This document shows, in pieces, positions 16,339 through 25,093 of a stretch of DNA of 61,827 nt. The stretch is from Ignavibacteriota bacterium (lineage in GTDB: Bacteria > Bacteroidota > Ignavibacteria > UBA10030 > UBA6906): the NCBI GenBank assembly GCA_003157485.1, contig PMJQ01000160.1:175-62001 (forward strand), read 5' to 3'. Every line of letters begins with the position of its first letter. Position 1 is the first letter of the stretch. The notes beneath the pieces were generated by a model. That model worked only from the letters and a program-made list of their open reading frames with translations. It had not been told where the DNA came from and did no database searches. Made by a program: the position numbers and the translations under genes.

Positions 16339-18309
16339 ATGAAGAGACGCGCTCACCTTCTGGCCATTCTCGCTGCTGCGCTCCCCATTGCCGCCGCCGC
16401 CCAGGCACCGCCCGGCGGCATCGCGGGATCGGAGGCATGCGCGTTCAAGGCGGCGGGGGGCACCCGGAGCATCCTGGCGAGGGGTGATTTCGCCGACCCC
16501 GGCGTGCACGTCACCTACTACAGGCTCCGCCTGAAACTCTCCTCCTCCTTCCTTACCGGGGACGTCCTGGCCCGGCTTGTCTGCCTCTCCGACAGCGTCT
16601 CCACTGTGTCGTTCGACCTTGCCGGTTCGATGACCGTCGATTCCGTTCTGGGACCGGGGGGCCCACTCCGTTACACCCAGTATCTCCAGGGTTTTCAGGC
16701 GCAGCTCGGCAGGACATACCGGAAAGGGGATACGCTGACCGTCGACACGTTTTACGGGGGGGTCCCCATCGCCACGGGGTTCGGGAGTTTTGAATCTTCC
16801 TCCCTGGACGGCTCTCCCTGGATATGGACGCTGAGCGAGCCTTACGGGGCGCGGGACTGGTGGCCCTGCAAGGACGACAACAGCGACAAAGCGGACTCCA
16901 TTGACATGCTCGTGACGGTCCCTTCCGGACTGAAGGCGGGATCGAACGGCACGCTCGTCGCCACGGAGGTACATGGAAACGGGACGACGACGTTTCACTG
17001 GTCGGAGCGCTATCCGATCGCCGCCTACCTCGTGTCGCTGGCCGCGGCGAACTATGTGGAAATCGACGACTGGTTCCGTTACAGTCCCGCGGATTCGATG
17101 CCGATCATCAACTACGTGCTTCCGCCGTCGGCCGGAGACAGCCTGAGGGCTCTCGGTGAGACGAAGAGCATGCTCCGCATCTTCTCCGACGCCTACGGCC
17201 TCTACCCGTTCATCAAAGAAAAATACGGACACTCGAGGTTCGGATCGGGCGGGGCGATGGAGCACCAGACGATGACGTCGACGACCAATTTTTACGAAAG
17301 CACGATCTCCCACGAGCTTGCGCACCAGTGGTTCGGCGACCTGATCACCTGCGCGAACTGGCCGAACCTGTGGCTGAACGAAGGCTTTGCGGTGTACAGC
17401 GAGTCCGTCTTTCTCGAACGGTACTACGGTCCCGCCGCGTACACGGCGCACATCCGGGGTGTCATGACAAACGCGCTCAACGCACAGGGGACGCTGTACG
17501 TCCAGGACACATCGACAGTAGCAAACCTCTTCGACGCCGACCGGGTGTACGACAAAGGCGCATGGACGCTCCACATGCTCCGCCACGTGCTCGGTGATTC
17601 CGCGTTCTTTCGCTCCCTGCGCGCCTATGTCGCCGATCCGCGGTTCAGGTTCAGGAGCGCGACAACGGAAGGATTCAGGAGCGTGTGCGAAACGGTGTCG
17701 GGGAAGGATCTCGGATATTTCTTCAGTGAGTGGGTCTACGGGGAGGGGTATCCGAGATACAGCTACCGTTGGAAGGTCACGCCCACGGGAGTACTCTTCA
17801 ACGTGTCGCTCGTCCTTTCACAGACGGGGAGCTCGACGGCGACGCCGTTCTTCCGGATGCCCGTCGACGTCAGGCTCGTTGCGGGATCGCGCGACACCAC
17901 GTTCCAGGTCACTCCCCTCGCGTCGGGGGAGACGTTCACATTCGCCGTCCCTTTTTATCCTTCCGCGCTACAGATCGATCCCGACATGTGGATACTCAGG
18001 GACGTCGTCACGCCGGAGTCGATACTCCCGGACGCGTACGCGCTCGCGCAGAACTACCCGAACCCGTTCAACCCGGCGACATGGGTTACGTTCTCGCTCC
18101 CCCACAGGTCGGTCGTCACCGTCACCGTCTATGACCCGGTCGGCCGTGAAATCGCGGTTCTCGCCCGGGGGGAGTGGGAGGCAGGAACGCATTCCGTGCG
18201 CTGGGAAGGGACCGACACCGGGGGGAAGCCCGTCGCCACCGGGACGTATTTCTGCCGTTTCACCGCAGGGGGATACGCCGAGACCCGCGCGATGGTCCTC
18301 CTGCGGTAG
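16339..18309 (+). CDS. Secreted M1-family aminopeptidase with T9SS-type C-terminal sorting domain
   Basis: 656 aa. A signal peptide (AHLLAILAAALPIAAAAQ) is followed by an N-terminal beta saddle. The catalytic domain has GGAMEH (residues 304-309, aminopeptidase exopeptidase motif) and zinc ligands HELAH (His325, Glu326, His329) plus Glu348 in NEGFA. The last about 85 residues form a FlgD-like/Por-secretion tail beginning LAQNYPNPFNP and ending FTAGGYAETRAMVLLR. This is the usual signal for export by the type IX system and surface attachment. It cleaves N-terminal residues from peptides outside the cell. It is transcribed alone, between a promoter fused to its start codon and an intrinsic terminator. 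Confidence 0.95.
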   Translation: MKRRAHLLAILAAALPIAAAAQAPPGGIAGSEACAFKAAGGTRSILARGDFADPGVHVTYYRLRLKLSSSFLTGDVLARLVCLSDSVSTVSFDLAGSMTVDSVLGPGGPLRYTQYLQGFQAQLGRTYRKGDTLTVDTFYGGVPIATGFGSFESSSLDGSPWIWTLSEPYGARDWWPCKDDNSDKADSIDMLVTVPSGLKAGSNGTLVATEVHGNGTTTFHWSERYPIAAYLVSLAAANYVEIDDWFRYSPADSMPIINYVLPPSAGDSLRALGETKSMLRIFSDAYGLYPFIKEKYGHSRFGSGGAMEHQTMTSTTNFYESTISHELAHQWFGDLITCANWPNLWLNEGFAVYSESVFLERYYGPAAYTAHIRGVMTNALNAQGTLYVQDTSTVANLFDADRVYDKGAWTLHMLRHVLGDSAFFRSLRAYVADPRFRFRSATTEGFRSVCETVSGKDLGYFFSEWVYGEGYPRYSYRWKVTPTGVLFNVSLVLSQTGSSTATPFFRMPVDVRLVAGSRDTTFQVTPLASGETFTFAVPFYPSALQIDPDMWILRDVVTPESILPDAYALAQNYPNPFNPATWVTFSLPHRSVVTVTVYDPVGREIAVLARGEWEAGTHSVRWEGTDTGGKPVATGTYFCRFTAGGYAETRAMVLLR

Positions 18310-18329
18310 AAGGTTCCCGGACTCGCACG

Positions 18330-18352
18330 CCCGGCGGGGCCGGGGTTGTTCT
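18330..18352 (+). terminator. Intrinsic terminator of the M1 aminopeptidase gene
   Basis: CCCGGC and GCCGGG arms close a three-base loop (18330-18344), followed by GTTGTTCT. The rest of this 165-bp convergent gap shows nothing I can support, only a 22-codon minus-strand frame. Confidence 0.6.
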
Positions 18353-18474
18353 ACTTCGCGGCCCTTGCGGCGAGCGCGCGGTCGATCATCATAAGCGGCG
18401 CGCCGCTGCCGCCCGCCATTTGCTGAGCATGGGGGTCGTTCCTTCCTTTTTTCCCAGGTGACTGCGGAGGGAGT

Positions 18475-19299
18475 TTACGCAACGCCGGCGGCCGCGAGCC
18501 GTTCGAGGAGCGCCGCATCCTCCGCGGCCTGCTCGTCCTGACTGCGGCGCAATGACCTGACGAGATTCCGGAGCACGCGTCCCAGTATGGCTCCGGCGTC
18601 ACATTGGAGCGCCGCAAGGTCGGCGGTCTTCACGGGCGCGGCCGAACTGAGCCGCGCGAGATCCGTATCCAGGAGGACGAGCCCCCTGTTGAAGCAGTCG
18701 ACGACGAATCTGCGTCCCCCGTGGGAGGCAAGCGCGAGAAAATGGCCGGGGAGATTGCATCCTTCAACGCTCATGCCAAGGCGGTGCGCGACAAGAATGT
18801 AGACGCACACAAGAGAGATCGGCAGTCCCTCCCGTGCCGTGATCACGTGCACAAGATCGTTGTTTCGCGGCGCGTAATATTCTTCCACCGCACCGGCAAG
18901 ACCCTTGATACGGAAGAGGAATTCCGCCAGCGCAAGGGCGTCCTTCTCGAGATCTCCCTCACGGAACTCCCCCGCGAGGGCGTCCAGCGCGCCGGCAAGC
19001 GTCCCGGTTCGCGCATCAGTCCGCAGGAACCGCGACAGGAGGTCCTGACCGGCCTCGAGCTTGGCCTTGTCTCCGGTGATTCGCGCGAGGGCAGACCACC
19101 CCGAGGATAGCCGCTTGCGGCGCCCCTCCCTGAGAAGTCCATGGATGAGCCCCTCCGTCCCGGCGACCGAAAGACCGCGCAGGTGATCCTCGAGCGAGTC
19201 GCCGAACGCTTCAAACTGCTCGAGAACGGCTCCCCGGACGTCCGGGGAGTCGTCGTCAAGAAGCCGCAGAAGATACGGAAGTTGTCCGGGATCCGGCAT
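18475..19299 (-). CDS. SirB1-like transglutaminase-fold protein
   Basis: 274 aa. A HEAT-like N-terminal segment (about 1-70; LLRLLDDDSPDVRGAVLEQFEAF) is followed by the SirB1/Transglut_core2 domain. Its signature is YYAPRNNDLVHVITAREGLP, then ISLVCVYILVAHRLGMSVEGC, NLPGHFLA, and FVVDCFNRG. Domains of this type have a papain-like transglutaminase fold; in most members enzymatic activity is unproven. The terminal ~20 residues are Ala/Glu-rich. It begins 32 bp after the FKBP gene on the same strand, so probably co-transcribed. Confidence 0.85.
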   Translation of the reverse strand: MPDPGQLPYLLRLLDDDSPDVRGAVLEQFEAFGDSLEDHLRGLSVAGTEGLIHGLLREGRRKRLSSGWSALARITGDKAKLEAGQDLLSRFLRTDARTGTLAGALDALAGEFREGDLEKDALALAEFLFRIKGLAGAVEEYYAPRNNDLVHVITAREGLPISLVCVYILVAHRLGMSVEGCNLPGHFLALASHGGRRFVVDCFNRGLVLLDTDLARLSSAAPVKTADLAALQCDAGAILGRVLRNLVRSLRRSQDEQAAEDAALLERLAAAGVA

Positions 19300-19331
19300 C
19301 GGAGCGCATCACCTCGGGGGAAGATCCCTCT

Positions 19332-20027
19332 CTACTTCACAGCGATCAGCTCGACCTGAAATATGAGCGTGGCATTCGGCGGGATTGCCCCTCCGCCCGT
19401 CCCCGCCGGCCCGTAAGCGAGATCCGGAGGGATGTACAGCTCCCACTTCGAGCCTTCCTTCATGAGCTGGAGAGCTTCGGTCCACCCCTTTATCACGCCC
19501 GACACCGGGAACGTCGCAGCCTCACCCCTCTTGTACGAGCTGTCGAACTCCGTGCCGTCAAGGAGCTTCCCGCTGTACTGCGTGGTGACCGTCGAGTTGA
19601 GTTTCGGCTTCTTTCCTTTTCCCTCGACAAGGACCTTGTACTGCAGTCCGCTCGGGAGCGTCACAACCCCGGGCTGTTTCTTGTTCATCTCGAGGAACGC
19701 TTCCCCTTCTTTTTTGTTCTTCTCACCTGTCACTTTGGCACCCTCCTCGAGTTTTCCCCTCTGTTCCGTCTGGAACTTCATGATGACCTCCTGGCACTCG
19801 GCATCGGACATCTGATGAGACGCGCTGTCGAGGCTTGCGTCGAGGAGCCCGCGGAGGAAAGCGTCCGGATTGATGGCGATGGAGTCCCGGCCGAGATTGT
19901 GCCCGACGTTCAGGCCGATGCTGTAGCTCAGTTTGTCTTTCTGCGTCTCGAGCTTCACTTTCTTGTCGCCCGCCGTCTGACACCCAAGAAGGGCAAACGC
20001 GACGGCGGCTATCCAGAAACGATGCAT
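19332..20027 (-). CDS. FKBP-type peptidyl-prolyl isomerase, lipoprotein (FkpA/Mip-like)
   Basis: 231 aa. Lipoprotein signal with lipobox ALLGC (Cys16). The helical Mip/FkpA-type dimerisation domain follows (KLSYSIGLNVGHNLGRD...), then an FKBP domain with VTTQYSGKLLDGTEFDSSY, VIKGWTEALQLMKEGSKWELYIPPDLAYG and a closing FQVELI. It accelerates proline isomerisation in exported proteins. Start chosen with AAAGGA 6 nt upstream and a promoter at 20063-20091. Confidence 0.95.
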   Translation of the reverse strand: MHRFWIAAVAFALLGCQTAGDKKVKLETQKDKLSYSIGLNVGHNLGRDSIAINPDAFLRGLLDASLDSASHQMSDAECQEVIMKFQTEQRGKLEEGAKVTGEKNKKEGEAFLEMNKKQPGVVTLPSGLQYKVLVEGKGKKPKLNSTVTTQYSGKLLDGTEFDSSYKRGEAATFPVSGVIKGWTEALQLMKEGSKWELYIPPDLAYGPAGTGGGAIPPNATLIFQVELIAVK

Positions 20028-20062
20028 GATGGGTCCTTTCGATAGAGAAAATGGAATTTTTT

Positions 20063-20091
20063 AATGTACGGACCCTGGCGCAGAGAAGCAA
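20063..20091 (-). promoter_or_regulatory. Promoter of the FKBP gene
   Basis: Minus strand: TTGCTT (20086-20091), 17-bp spacer, TACATT (20063-20068); leader about 29 nt. Confidence 0.6.
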
Positions 20092-20099
20092 CGCGAATT

Positions 20100-20324
20100 T
20101 CAGACCCCGTCGAACACGTCATTGAGAAGATCGCGGGCCCTGTCGGAGAATTCACGCGGGACATACAGATCCGCTCCCTGCGGGAGCGCGAACGCTCCCC
20201 CGGCACCGAGGAACCCGGCATCGATAGACTGGATGATCGAAGGGATCCCTTCGGCATCAAGGGTCTGCCGCGCCCTCTCCGCGTACATCCGGTCCGGAAA
20301 ATTCTTCACAAGGACAAGATCCAA
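20100..20324 (-). CDS. DUF2007-type small protein
   Basis: 74 aa. Pattern of the DUF2007 family: LVLVKNFPDRMYAERARQTLDAEGIPS at the start, a short Gly/Ala loop, and a LYVPREFSDRARDLL end, forming a ferredoxin-like beta-alpha-beta fold. Function unknown. TTG start; AAGGAG lies 6 nt upstream, which supports it. It follows the acyl-CoA synthetase gene by 39 bp. Confidence 0.8.
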   Translation of the reverse strand: MDLVLVKNFPDRMYAERARQTLDAEGIPSIIQSIDAGFLGAGGAFALPQGADLYVPREFSDRARDLLNDVFDGV

Positions 20325-20363
20325 CGTCCACTCCTTCCCGGGCGCGCCGCAACATCACGCCCT

Positions 20364-22076
20364 TTAATTCTTTTTCTGCGCCAGGAACCGCTTCACCTTC
20401 TGCGTCGTCGTCTTCTCGAACTCGCGGTCCCTTATGTAGAATTTCCGGATCTGCTTGAACGGGGCGACCTCTTTATTCACGACGGCGATCTCTTCCCCGA
20501 TGACGGATTTCATGAGATCGGGGGTGATCTCCTTCCCCTTTGTTTCCGCAAGCTCGATGAACGAGCCCGCATCGACAACGACCTGCGCGGCGATGATCTC
20601 CCCCTGTTTAGGGTCGACCTCGCCGTAGACGAGCGACTCCATGACGAACGGGCTGCGATTGAGGAGATCCTCAAGCTCTTCGGGGTAGACGTTTTCGCCG
20701 CTCTTGGAGATGATGACGTTCTTCATCCTCCCCATGATGTGGAGGAAACCGTCCCCGTCCATCCGTCCGAGGTCGCCCGTCTTGAACCAGCCGTCTTCGA
20801 ACACGCCCCTGGTGGCCTCTTCGTTCTTGTAGTACCCGAGCATCACGTTCTTCCCCCGTGTCCAGATTTCACCGATGCCCACATGGTCCGGCTCGGCGAT
20901 CCTGAGCGTGACGCCGGGAAGGGGGATGCCGGCGGAATCGTCCCTGAAGTCTTCGACCCTGTTCAGCGTCAGGATGGGGGCCGTTTCCGTCAGACCGTAC
21001 CCCTGGACAAAACCGAACCCGAACTCGCGAAGCCCCTTCGCGACAAGGGGATCCTGGGCGGCCCCCCCCGCGATGAACAGGCGTATCGACCCGCCGAACT
21101 TCTCGTGGATCTCGTTGAAGACGGTCCGCCGGAAGCTCTTCCAGCCGAATTTTTCCACAACCGCGCCGGCCCTGATAAGCGGTCCAACGATCATTGACGT
21201 GAGCTTCTTCTGCTGTATTGTCCTGTACACCGTCTTGAACATCTTGTCGTACATCAGAGGCACGGACAGGAGTATCGTCGCGTGGACTGTCTGCAGGTCA
21301 TCGACAATGGTCTTGAGCGACTGCGCGAAATGGACGGAAGAACCCATGAACATGGGGCAGAGGAACCCGCACGTGCAGGCGTACGTGTGGTGAATCGGAA
21401 GAACGCCGAGAAACCGGTCTTCGGACGTGATCCGTATCATCTTCGTCATTGCCATCAGGTTCTCCGCGAGGTTCATCTGGCTGAGCATGACCCCTTTTGC
21501 GCGACCCAGTGACCCCGACGTGAATATTATCTCGGCAAGTTCTTCCGGGTGGATCCTCGGGAGCTGTTCAGGCGAACAGCCCGGGCTCCGCTCCACGAGC
21601 TCCACCATCGAAAACGTTTTCTCTTTCTTCGCCGGGATGTCCATGTTGATGTAGAACTTCAGGTTCTTCATCGATGCCCGGCTCTCCCGCACAAGAGGCT
21701 CGAATGCATCCGAATAGATGATCGCCGAGGCGTCCGATTCGTGCAGGATGTTGAGAATCTCATTCGACATCAGGGCCCTGTCGACGGGGACAACGACGTA
21801 ATTGAAGCACATCGACGTGAGATAGGCGAGCGACCACTGCACCCTGTTCTCCCCTATCACCGCAATGTGGCTCCGCTCCTTTATCCCCATTGCCCGGAGG
21901 GCGACGCCGAACTTCAGTATGTTCCTGAGGAGGCCGGCATAGGTAAGCCGCGGGATCGGGTATTCCTTCAGATCTTCGAGGGCGATTTTCTCCCCGTAAA
22001 CCCTCGCCGAGCGCAGGACCATGTCCTGGACCGAGGTGATGGAAGGGACGACGTTCAGGGGAATCTGAAGTGGCAT
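20364..22076 (-). CDS. AMP-forming long-chain acyl-CoA synthetase
   Basis: 570 aa, soluble or membrane-peripheral. It activates fatty (or other carboxylic) acids with ATP and CoA. P-loop-like IIFTSGSLGRAKGVMLS, then QGYGLTET, then the hinge and adenylate motif (GWFKTGDLGRMDGDGFLHI), GRMKNVIISKSGENVYPEELE, and the C-terminal lysine region (TTTQKVKRFL). It follows class I fumarase by 24 bp, and DUF2007 follows. Close to the FadD15/FACS-type branch; substrate chain length unknown. Confidence 0.92.
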   Translation of the reverse strand: MPLQIPLNVVPSITSVQDMVLRSARVYGEKIALEDLKEYPIPRLTYAGLLRNILKFGVALRAMGIKERSHIAVIGENRVQWSLAYLTSMCFNYVVVPVDRALMSNEILNILHESDASAIIYSDAFEPLVRESRASMKNLKFYINMDIPAKKEKTFSMVELVERSPGCSPEQLPRIHPEELAEIIFTSGSLGRAKGVMLSQMNLAENLMAMTKMIRITSEDRFLGVLPIHHTYACTCGFLCPMFMGSSVHFAQSLKTIVDDLQTVHATILLSVPLMYDKMFKTVYRTIQQKKLTSMIVGPLIRAGAVVEKFGWKSFRRTVFNEIHEKFGGSIRLFIAGGAAQDPLVAKGLREFGFGFVQGYGLTETAPILTLNRVEDFRDDSAGIPLPGVTLRIAEPDHVGIGEIWTRGKNVMLGYYKNEEATRGVFEDGWFKTGDLGRMDGDGFLHIMGRMKNVIISKSGENVYPEELEDLLNRSPFVMESLVYGEVDPKQGEIIAAQVVVDAGSFIELAETKGKEITPDLMKSVIGEEIAVVNKEVAPFKQIRKFYIRDREFEKTTTQKVKRFLAQKKN

Positions 22077-22100
22077 GAGAATCCTCCGGGTGGTTGGAGT

Positions 22101-23624
22101 TCAGAGAGAAGCCGGGGCTGCAAATCTGGCAAGCTCCTGCGCCGATGCCTTCTCCACGTCCGCATGGAGGCTGTTCCCGTTCGAGTCCATCGTCACGATG
22201 GCGGGGAAATCCTTCACGCGGATATGCCACATTGCCTCCGGGATACCGAATTCGAGGAAATCGACCCCCTCGACCTGCGTGATGCATTTCGCATAGTACT
22301 GGGCGGCGCCGCCGATGGCATTAAGATACACCGCTCCGAACTCCTTCAGCGCGGCGAGCGTTTTCGGTCCCATCCCACCCTTTCCGATCACCGCGCGGAT
22401 CCCGCATTTCCGTATCACCTCCGCCTGGTATGGCTCTTCGCGGCTGCTCGTCGTGGGACCTGCAGCATTCATGAACCAGGCGTCCCCTCTCTTGAGCGAT
22501 ACCGGGCCGCAGTGATACAGAAGCGCCCCCTTCAGGTCGACGGGAGGTTCGTGCGTCATGAGGTGGTGGTGTATCATGTCGCGGCCGGTATGCATGGGTC
22601 CGTTCAGGAGAACCACATCCCCCACATTCAGCGAACGCACCTGCTCCTCGGAAAGGGGCGCAGTCAGCCGGACCTCACGTCCCGTGAGCGGGAGTCCCTG
22701 CGATCGCGCCATGTGCACCGCGGGGGTATCATCCCTGTAGAGCCACCGGCGTATGGCGCCCGTGCGCGGATCGAGTATCACGCCCAGCCGACGGAACGCC
22801 CAGCAGTCGTAGGCCACGGAAACGAAGAAGCTCGCCGGGAGACGGTGATACGCGCCGATTTTGCAGCCGATCAGCGTGACCGCCCCGCCGAAGCCCATCG
22901 TGCCGATGCCGAGCTTGTTTGCGCTCTGCAGGACGTAGGCCTCGAGCTTCGCGAGCTCGGGGTTCGGATTGATGTCGTCGAGCGTGCGGAACAGCTGCTG
23001 TTTCGCGAAGTGGTACCCCGAGGCCCGGTCGCCTCCGATCGCCACGCCGATCGCCCCGACGCTGCATCCGTGCCCCTGCGCCTGGTACACCGCGTGGAGG
23101 ATGCACTTCCGCACGCCGTCAATGTTCCTGTCGGCCCTGCCGAGACCCGGCAGCTCGCAGGGGACGGAGTACTGAATGTTCTTGTTCTCACATCCCCCCC
23201 CCTTGAGTATGAGCCGCACCTCGATCTCGTCCTGCTCCCACTGTTCAAAGTGGATCACCGGAGTCCCTTCTCCCAGGTTGTTCCCGCTGTTTTTCCCGGT
23301 AAGGGAATCCACCTGGTTCGGGCGGAGGGTCCCCGACTTCGTCGCCTCGACGATCACTTCACGGATGAGGCCGGCGATTTCAATCTGGTTCGTCCCGACC
23401 GGCGTCCTGATTTCGAACGTCGGCATTCCGGTGTCCTGGCAGATGGGCGCGGCCCCGTCGCATGCCATGTCGACGTTTATCGCGATCGTGTCAAGCGCCA
23501 GTGCGGATTGCGTCGCGGGGGTCTCTGCTTTCATCGCGGCACTGAGGGCGCGCCTGACGTCGGGGGGAAGATTCGTAGATGTTTCAAGGACGAGCTTTGC
23601 GAGACTTTCTTTGAGGTGCTGCAT
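22101..23624 (-). CDS. Fumarate hydratase, class I (iron-sulfur, fused alpha-beta)
   Basis: 507 aa. Citric acid cycle enzyme interconverting fumarate and malate using a 4Fe-4S cluster. N-terminal alpha part has ICQDTGMPTF and the KGGGCENKNI motif with cluster cysteines (Cys62 in AAPICQD, Cys147-region GGGCENK, and GHGCSVGA). The C-terminal beta part has GDVVLLNGPMHTGRDMIHHHL, AAGPTTSSREEPY and GKGGMG. All are standard for the FumA/FumB type. MQHLKESLAKL start at 23624. Lies between queC (upstream, same strand) and the acyl-CoA synthetase. Confidence 0.95.
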   Translation of the reverse strand: MQHLKESLAKLVLETSTNLPPDVRRALSAAMKAETPATQSALALDTIAINVDMACDGAAPICQDTGMPTFEIRTPVGTNQIEIAGLIREVIVEATKSGTLRPNQVDSLTGKNSGNNLGEGTPVIHFEQWEQDEIEVRLILKGGGCENKNIQYSVPCELPGLGRADRNIDGVRKCILHAVYQAQGHGCSVGAIGVAIGGDRASGYHFAKQQLFRTLDDINPNPELAKLEAYVLQSANKLGIGTMGFGGAVTLIGCKIGAYHRLPASFFVSVAYDCWAFRRLGVILDPRTGAIRRWLYRDDTPAVHMARSQGLPLTGREVRLTAPLSEEQVRSLNVGDVVLLNGPMHTGRDMIHHHLMTHEPPVDLKGALLYHCGPVSLKRGDAWFMNAAGPTTSSREEPYQAEVIRKCGIRAVIGKGGMGPKTLAALKEFGAVYLNAIGGAAQYYAKCITQVEGVDFLEFGIPEAMWHIRVKDFPAIVTMDSNGNSLHADVEKASAQELARFAAPASL

Positions 23625-23668
23625 GGGGTTCTCCCTTATGGAACAAACCGGGATTGCGCCGCTTCCCT

Positions 23669-24358
23669 TCAGGCGTAGTCGGGCCGGACCTCGTACGGTA
23701 TCGGGTCTTCGGCACCGGCGTTGCGGAATCCCCGCAGTCGGAGGGCGCAGCTGTCGCAGACGCCGCAGGCGACGTCTTCGCGTTGATAACAGGACCAGGT
23801 GAGGTGCAGCGGCGCGCCCAGGTCTATCCCGGCACGGACAATGTCGCTCTTCCTCATCCGGATGACCGGGGTGACGATCGTGATGTCCGAACCGGGTTTT
23901 GTCCCGGACCGCACCGCCGCTTCGAACGCGTCATAGAACTCTCTTCTGCAGTCAGGGTATCCGGAAGAGTCTTCCTCGACCGCGCCCACGAAGACCGCGT
24001 GGGCTCCCAGGACTTCAGCCCAGCTCACCGCCGCCGCGAGCATGTTGGCGTTGCGAAAGGGGACGTAGGACGAAGGGATTCCTTTCGCGCTGAGGTCCGC
24101 CTCGCGCACCGGCATGGAGGGGTCAGTGAGGCTGGAGCCGCCGATCTTCCCCAGATGCTCCATGGAAACGACAAGGCGGGTCCGGATGCCATAGTGGTCG
24201 GCGATGGAATGAAATGAACGGAGTTCGCGGGAAGCGGTCCGCTGCCCGTATGTGCAGTGGAGCAGTGCCGTATCGTGTGTCTGGCGGGCGATCGCCACCG
24301 TGACGCAACTGTCCATCCCTCCGCTCGCCAGCACGACCGCCCGTGTTCCCCCCATCAC
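23669..24358 (-). CDS. queC: 7-cyano-7-deazaguanine synthase
   Basis: 229 aa, usual length. Converts 7-carboxy-7-deazaguanine to preQ0 with ATP and ammonia, on the way to queuosine. PP-loop ATPase motif SGGMDS (residues 12-17) and a C-terminal zinc site [15 protein letters not shown] are present. Its start overlaps the queE stop by 4 bp (ATGA), so the two are translationally coupled. Other queuosine genes (queD, queF) are not in the window. Confidence 0.97.
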   Translation of the reverse strand: MMGGTRAVVLASGGMDSCVTVAIARQTHDTALLHCTYGQRTASRELRSFHSIADHYGIRTRLVVSMEHLGKIGGSSLTDPSMPVREADLSAKGIPSSYVPFRNANMLAAAVSWAEVLGAHAVFVGAVEEDSSGYPDCRREFYDAFEAAVRSGTKPGSDITIVTPVIRMRKSDIVRAGIDLGAPLHLTWSCYQREDVACGVCDSCALRLRGFRNAGAEDPIPYEVRPDYA

Positions 24359-24999
24359 ACCCCCCTGGCAGCGGGTTCCCAGATGTACTTGTGGGCCTGA
24401 AGCTGAAACCTCGCGTTGACCCCTGCATCAAGAATCCAGCGGGCGAGGTCGACCGGCTCAAGCTCGCCGAAGACAACGGACATCAGGACCGTGCACCGGG
24501 CATCGATCCCGTGTTCCCGGATCTTTGCGACCACCCACTCGAAATCTTCCCTGTCACGGATGACGAACTTCACCTCGTCGAGGGGGGTGAGCGCCCCCAC
24601 GTTTGCCCAGAGGTTTTTCTTCACCATCCCGCTTCCGGGGCATTTGAAATCGACGATCCTTTTCACCCTGCTGTCGAGTGCGGCGATGTCTATGCTCCCC
24701 GAGGTCTCGACGAGGACCTCGTATCCCGCGTCGCAAAGCGCCGTACAGAGCGGGTGCACGCCTTCCTGGAGGAGCGGCTCACCGCCGGTGATTTCCACGA
24801 GAGGGCAGCGGAACGACGCAACCCGGGAGAGGATTGCGTCCAGGGACATGGGCGTCCCCTCTTCAAACGCGTACGCGGTGTCGCACCAGGTGCAGCGCAG
24901 GTTACAGTACGTCAGACGGACGAATACACAGGGTCTCCCCGTGTGGCTGGATTCCCCCTGTATACTGTGGAATATCTCGTTGACGACGAGTTCTGTCAT
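24355..24999 (-). CDS. queE: 7-carboxy-7-deazaguanine synthase (radical SAM)
   Basis: 214 aa. Radical SAM ring contraction enzyme. Cluster motif [10 protein letters not shown] (CxxxCxxC), the N-terminal [22 protein letters not shown] characteristic of QueE, and the [11 protein letters not shown] motif for SAM binding. First gene of the queE-queC operon, preceded by a promoter with a leader of about 24 nt. No preQ1 riboswitch aptamer was visible. Confidence 0.96.
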   Translation of the reverse strand: MTELVVNEIFHSIQGESSHTGRPCVFVRLTYCNLRCTWCDTAYAFEEGTPMSLDAILSRVASFRCPLVEITGGEPLLQEGVHPLCTALCDAGYEVLVETSGSIDIAALDSRVKRIVDFKCPGSGMVKKNLWANVGALTPLDEVKFVIRDREDFEWVVAKIREHGIDARCTVLMSVVFGELEPVDLARWILDAGVNARFQLQAHKYIWEPAARGV

Positions 25000-25029
25000 T
25001 GGTTGAAGCGGGACCTGACTGTACGGCAG

Positions 25030-25058
25030 AAGGTACGGAGAAGGGGGAGGAAAATCAA
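25030..25058 (-). promoter_or_regulatory. Promoter of queE-queC
   Basis: Minus strand: TTGATT (25053-25058), 17-bp spacer, TACCTT (25030-25035). Just upstream, GATGAGCGC is directly repeated (25070-25078, 25084-25092); its meaning is unknown. Confidence 0.55.
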
Positions 25059-25093
25059 GAAACAGGGCGGATGAGCGCCCACAGATGAGCGCT

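Noticed and set aside
18351-18420. Short minus-strand frame ending MAGGSGAPLMMIDRALAARAAK after the M1 gene
   Set aside because: 22 codons, no ribosome binding site, and partly in the M1 terminator; not supportable as a gene.
21549-23678. A 709-codon plus-strand frame opposite fumarase and acyl-CoA synthetase
   Set aside because: Same reason: low-complexity Arg/His-rich product, no start signals, and well-conserved enzymes on the other strand.
25000-25093. PreQ1 riboswitch upstream of queE
   Set aside because: The expected hairpin followed by an A-rich tail ending near the ribosome binding site was not found; only a promoter is visible.
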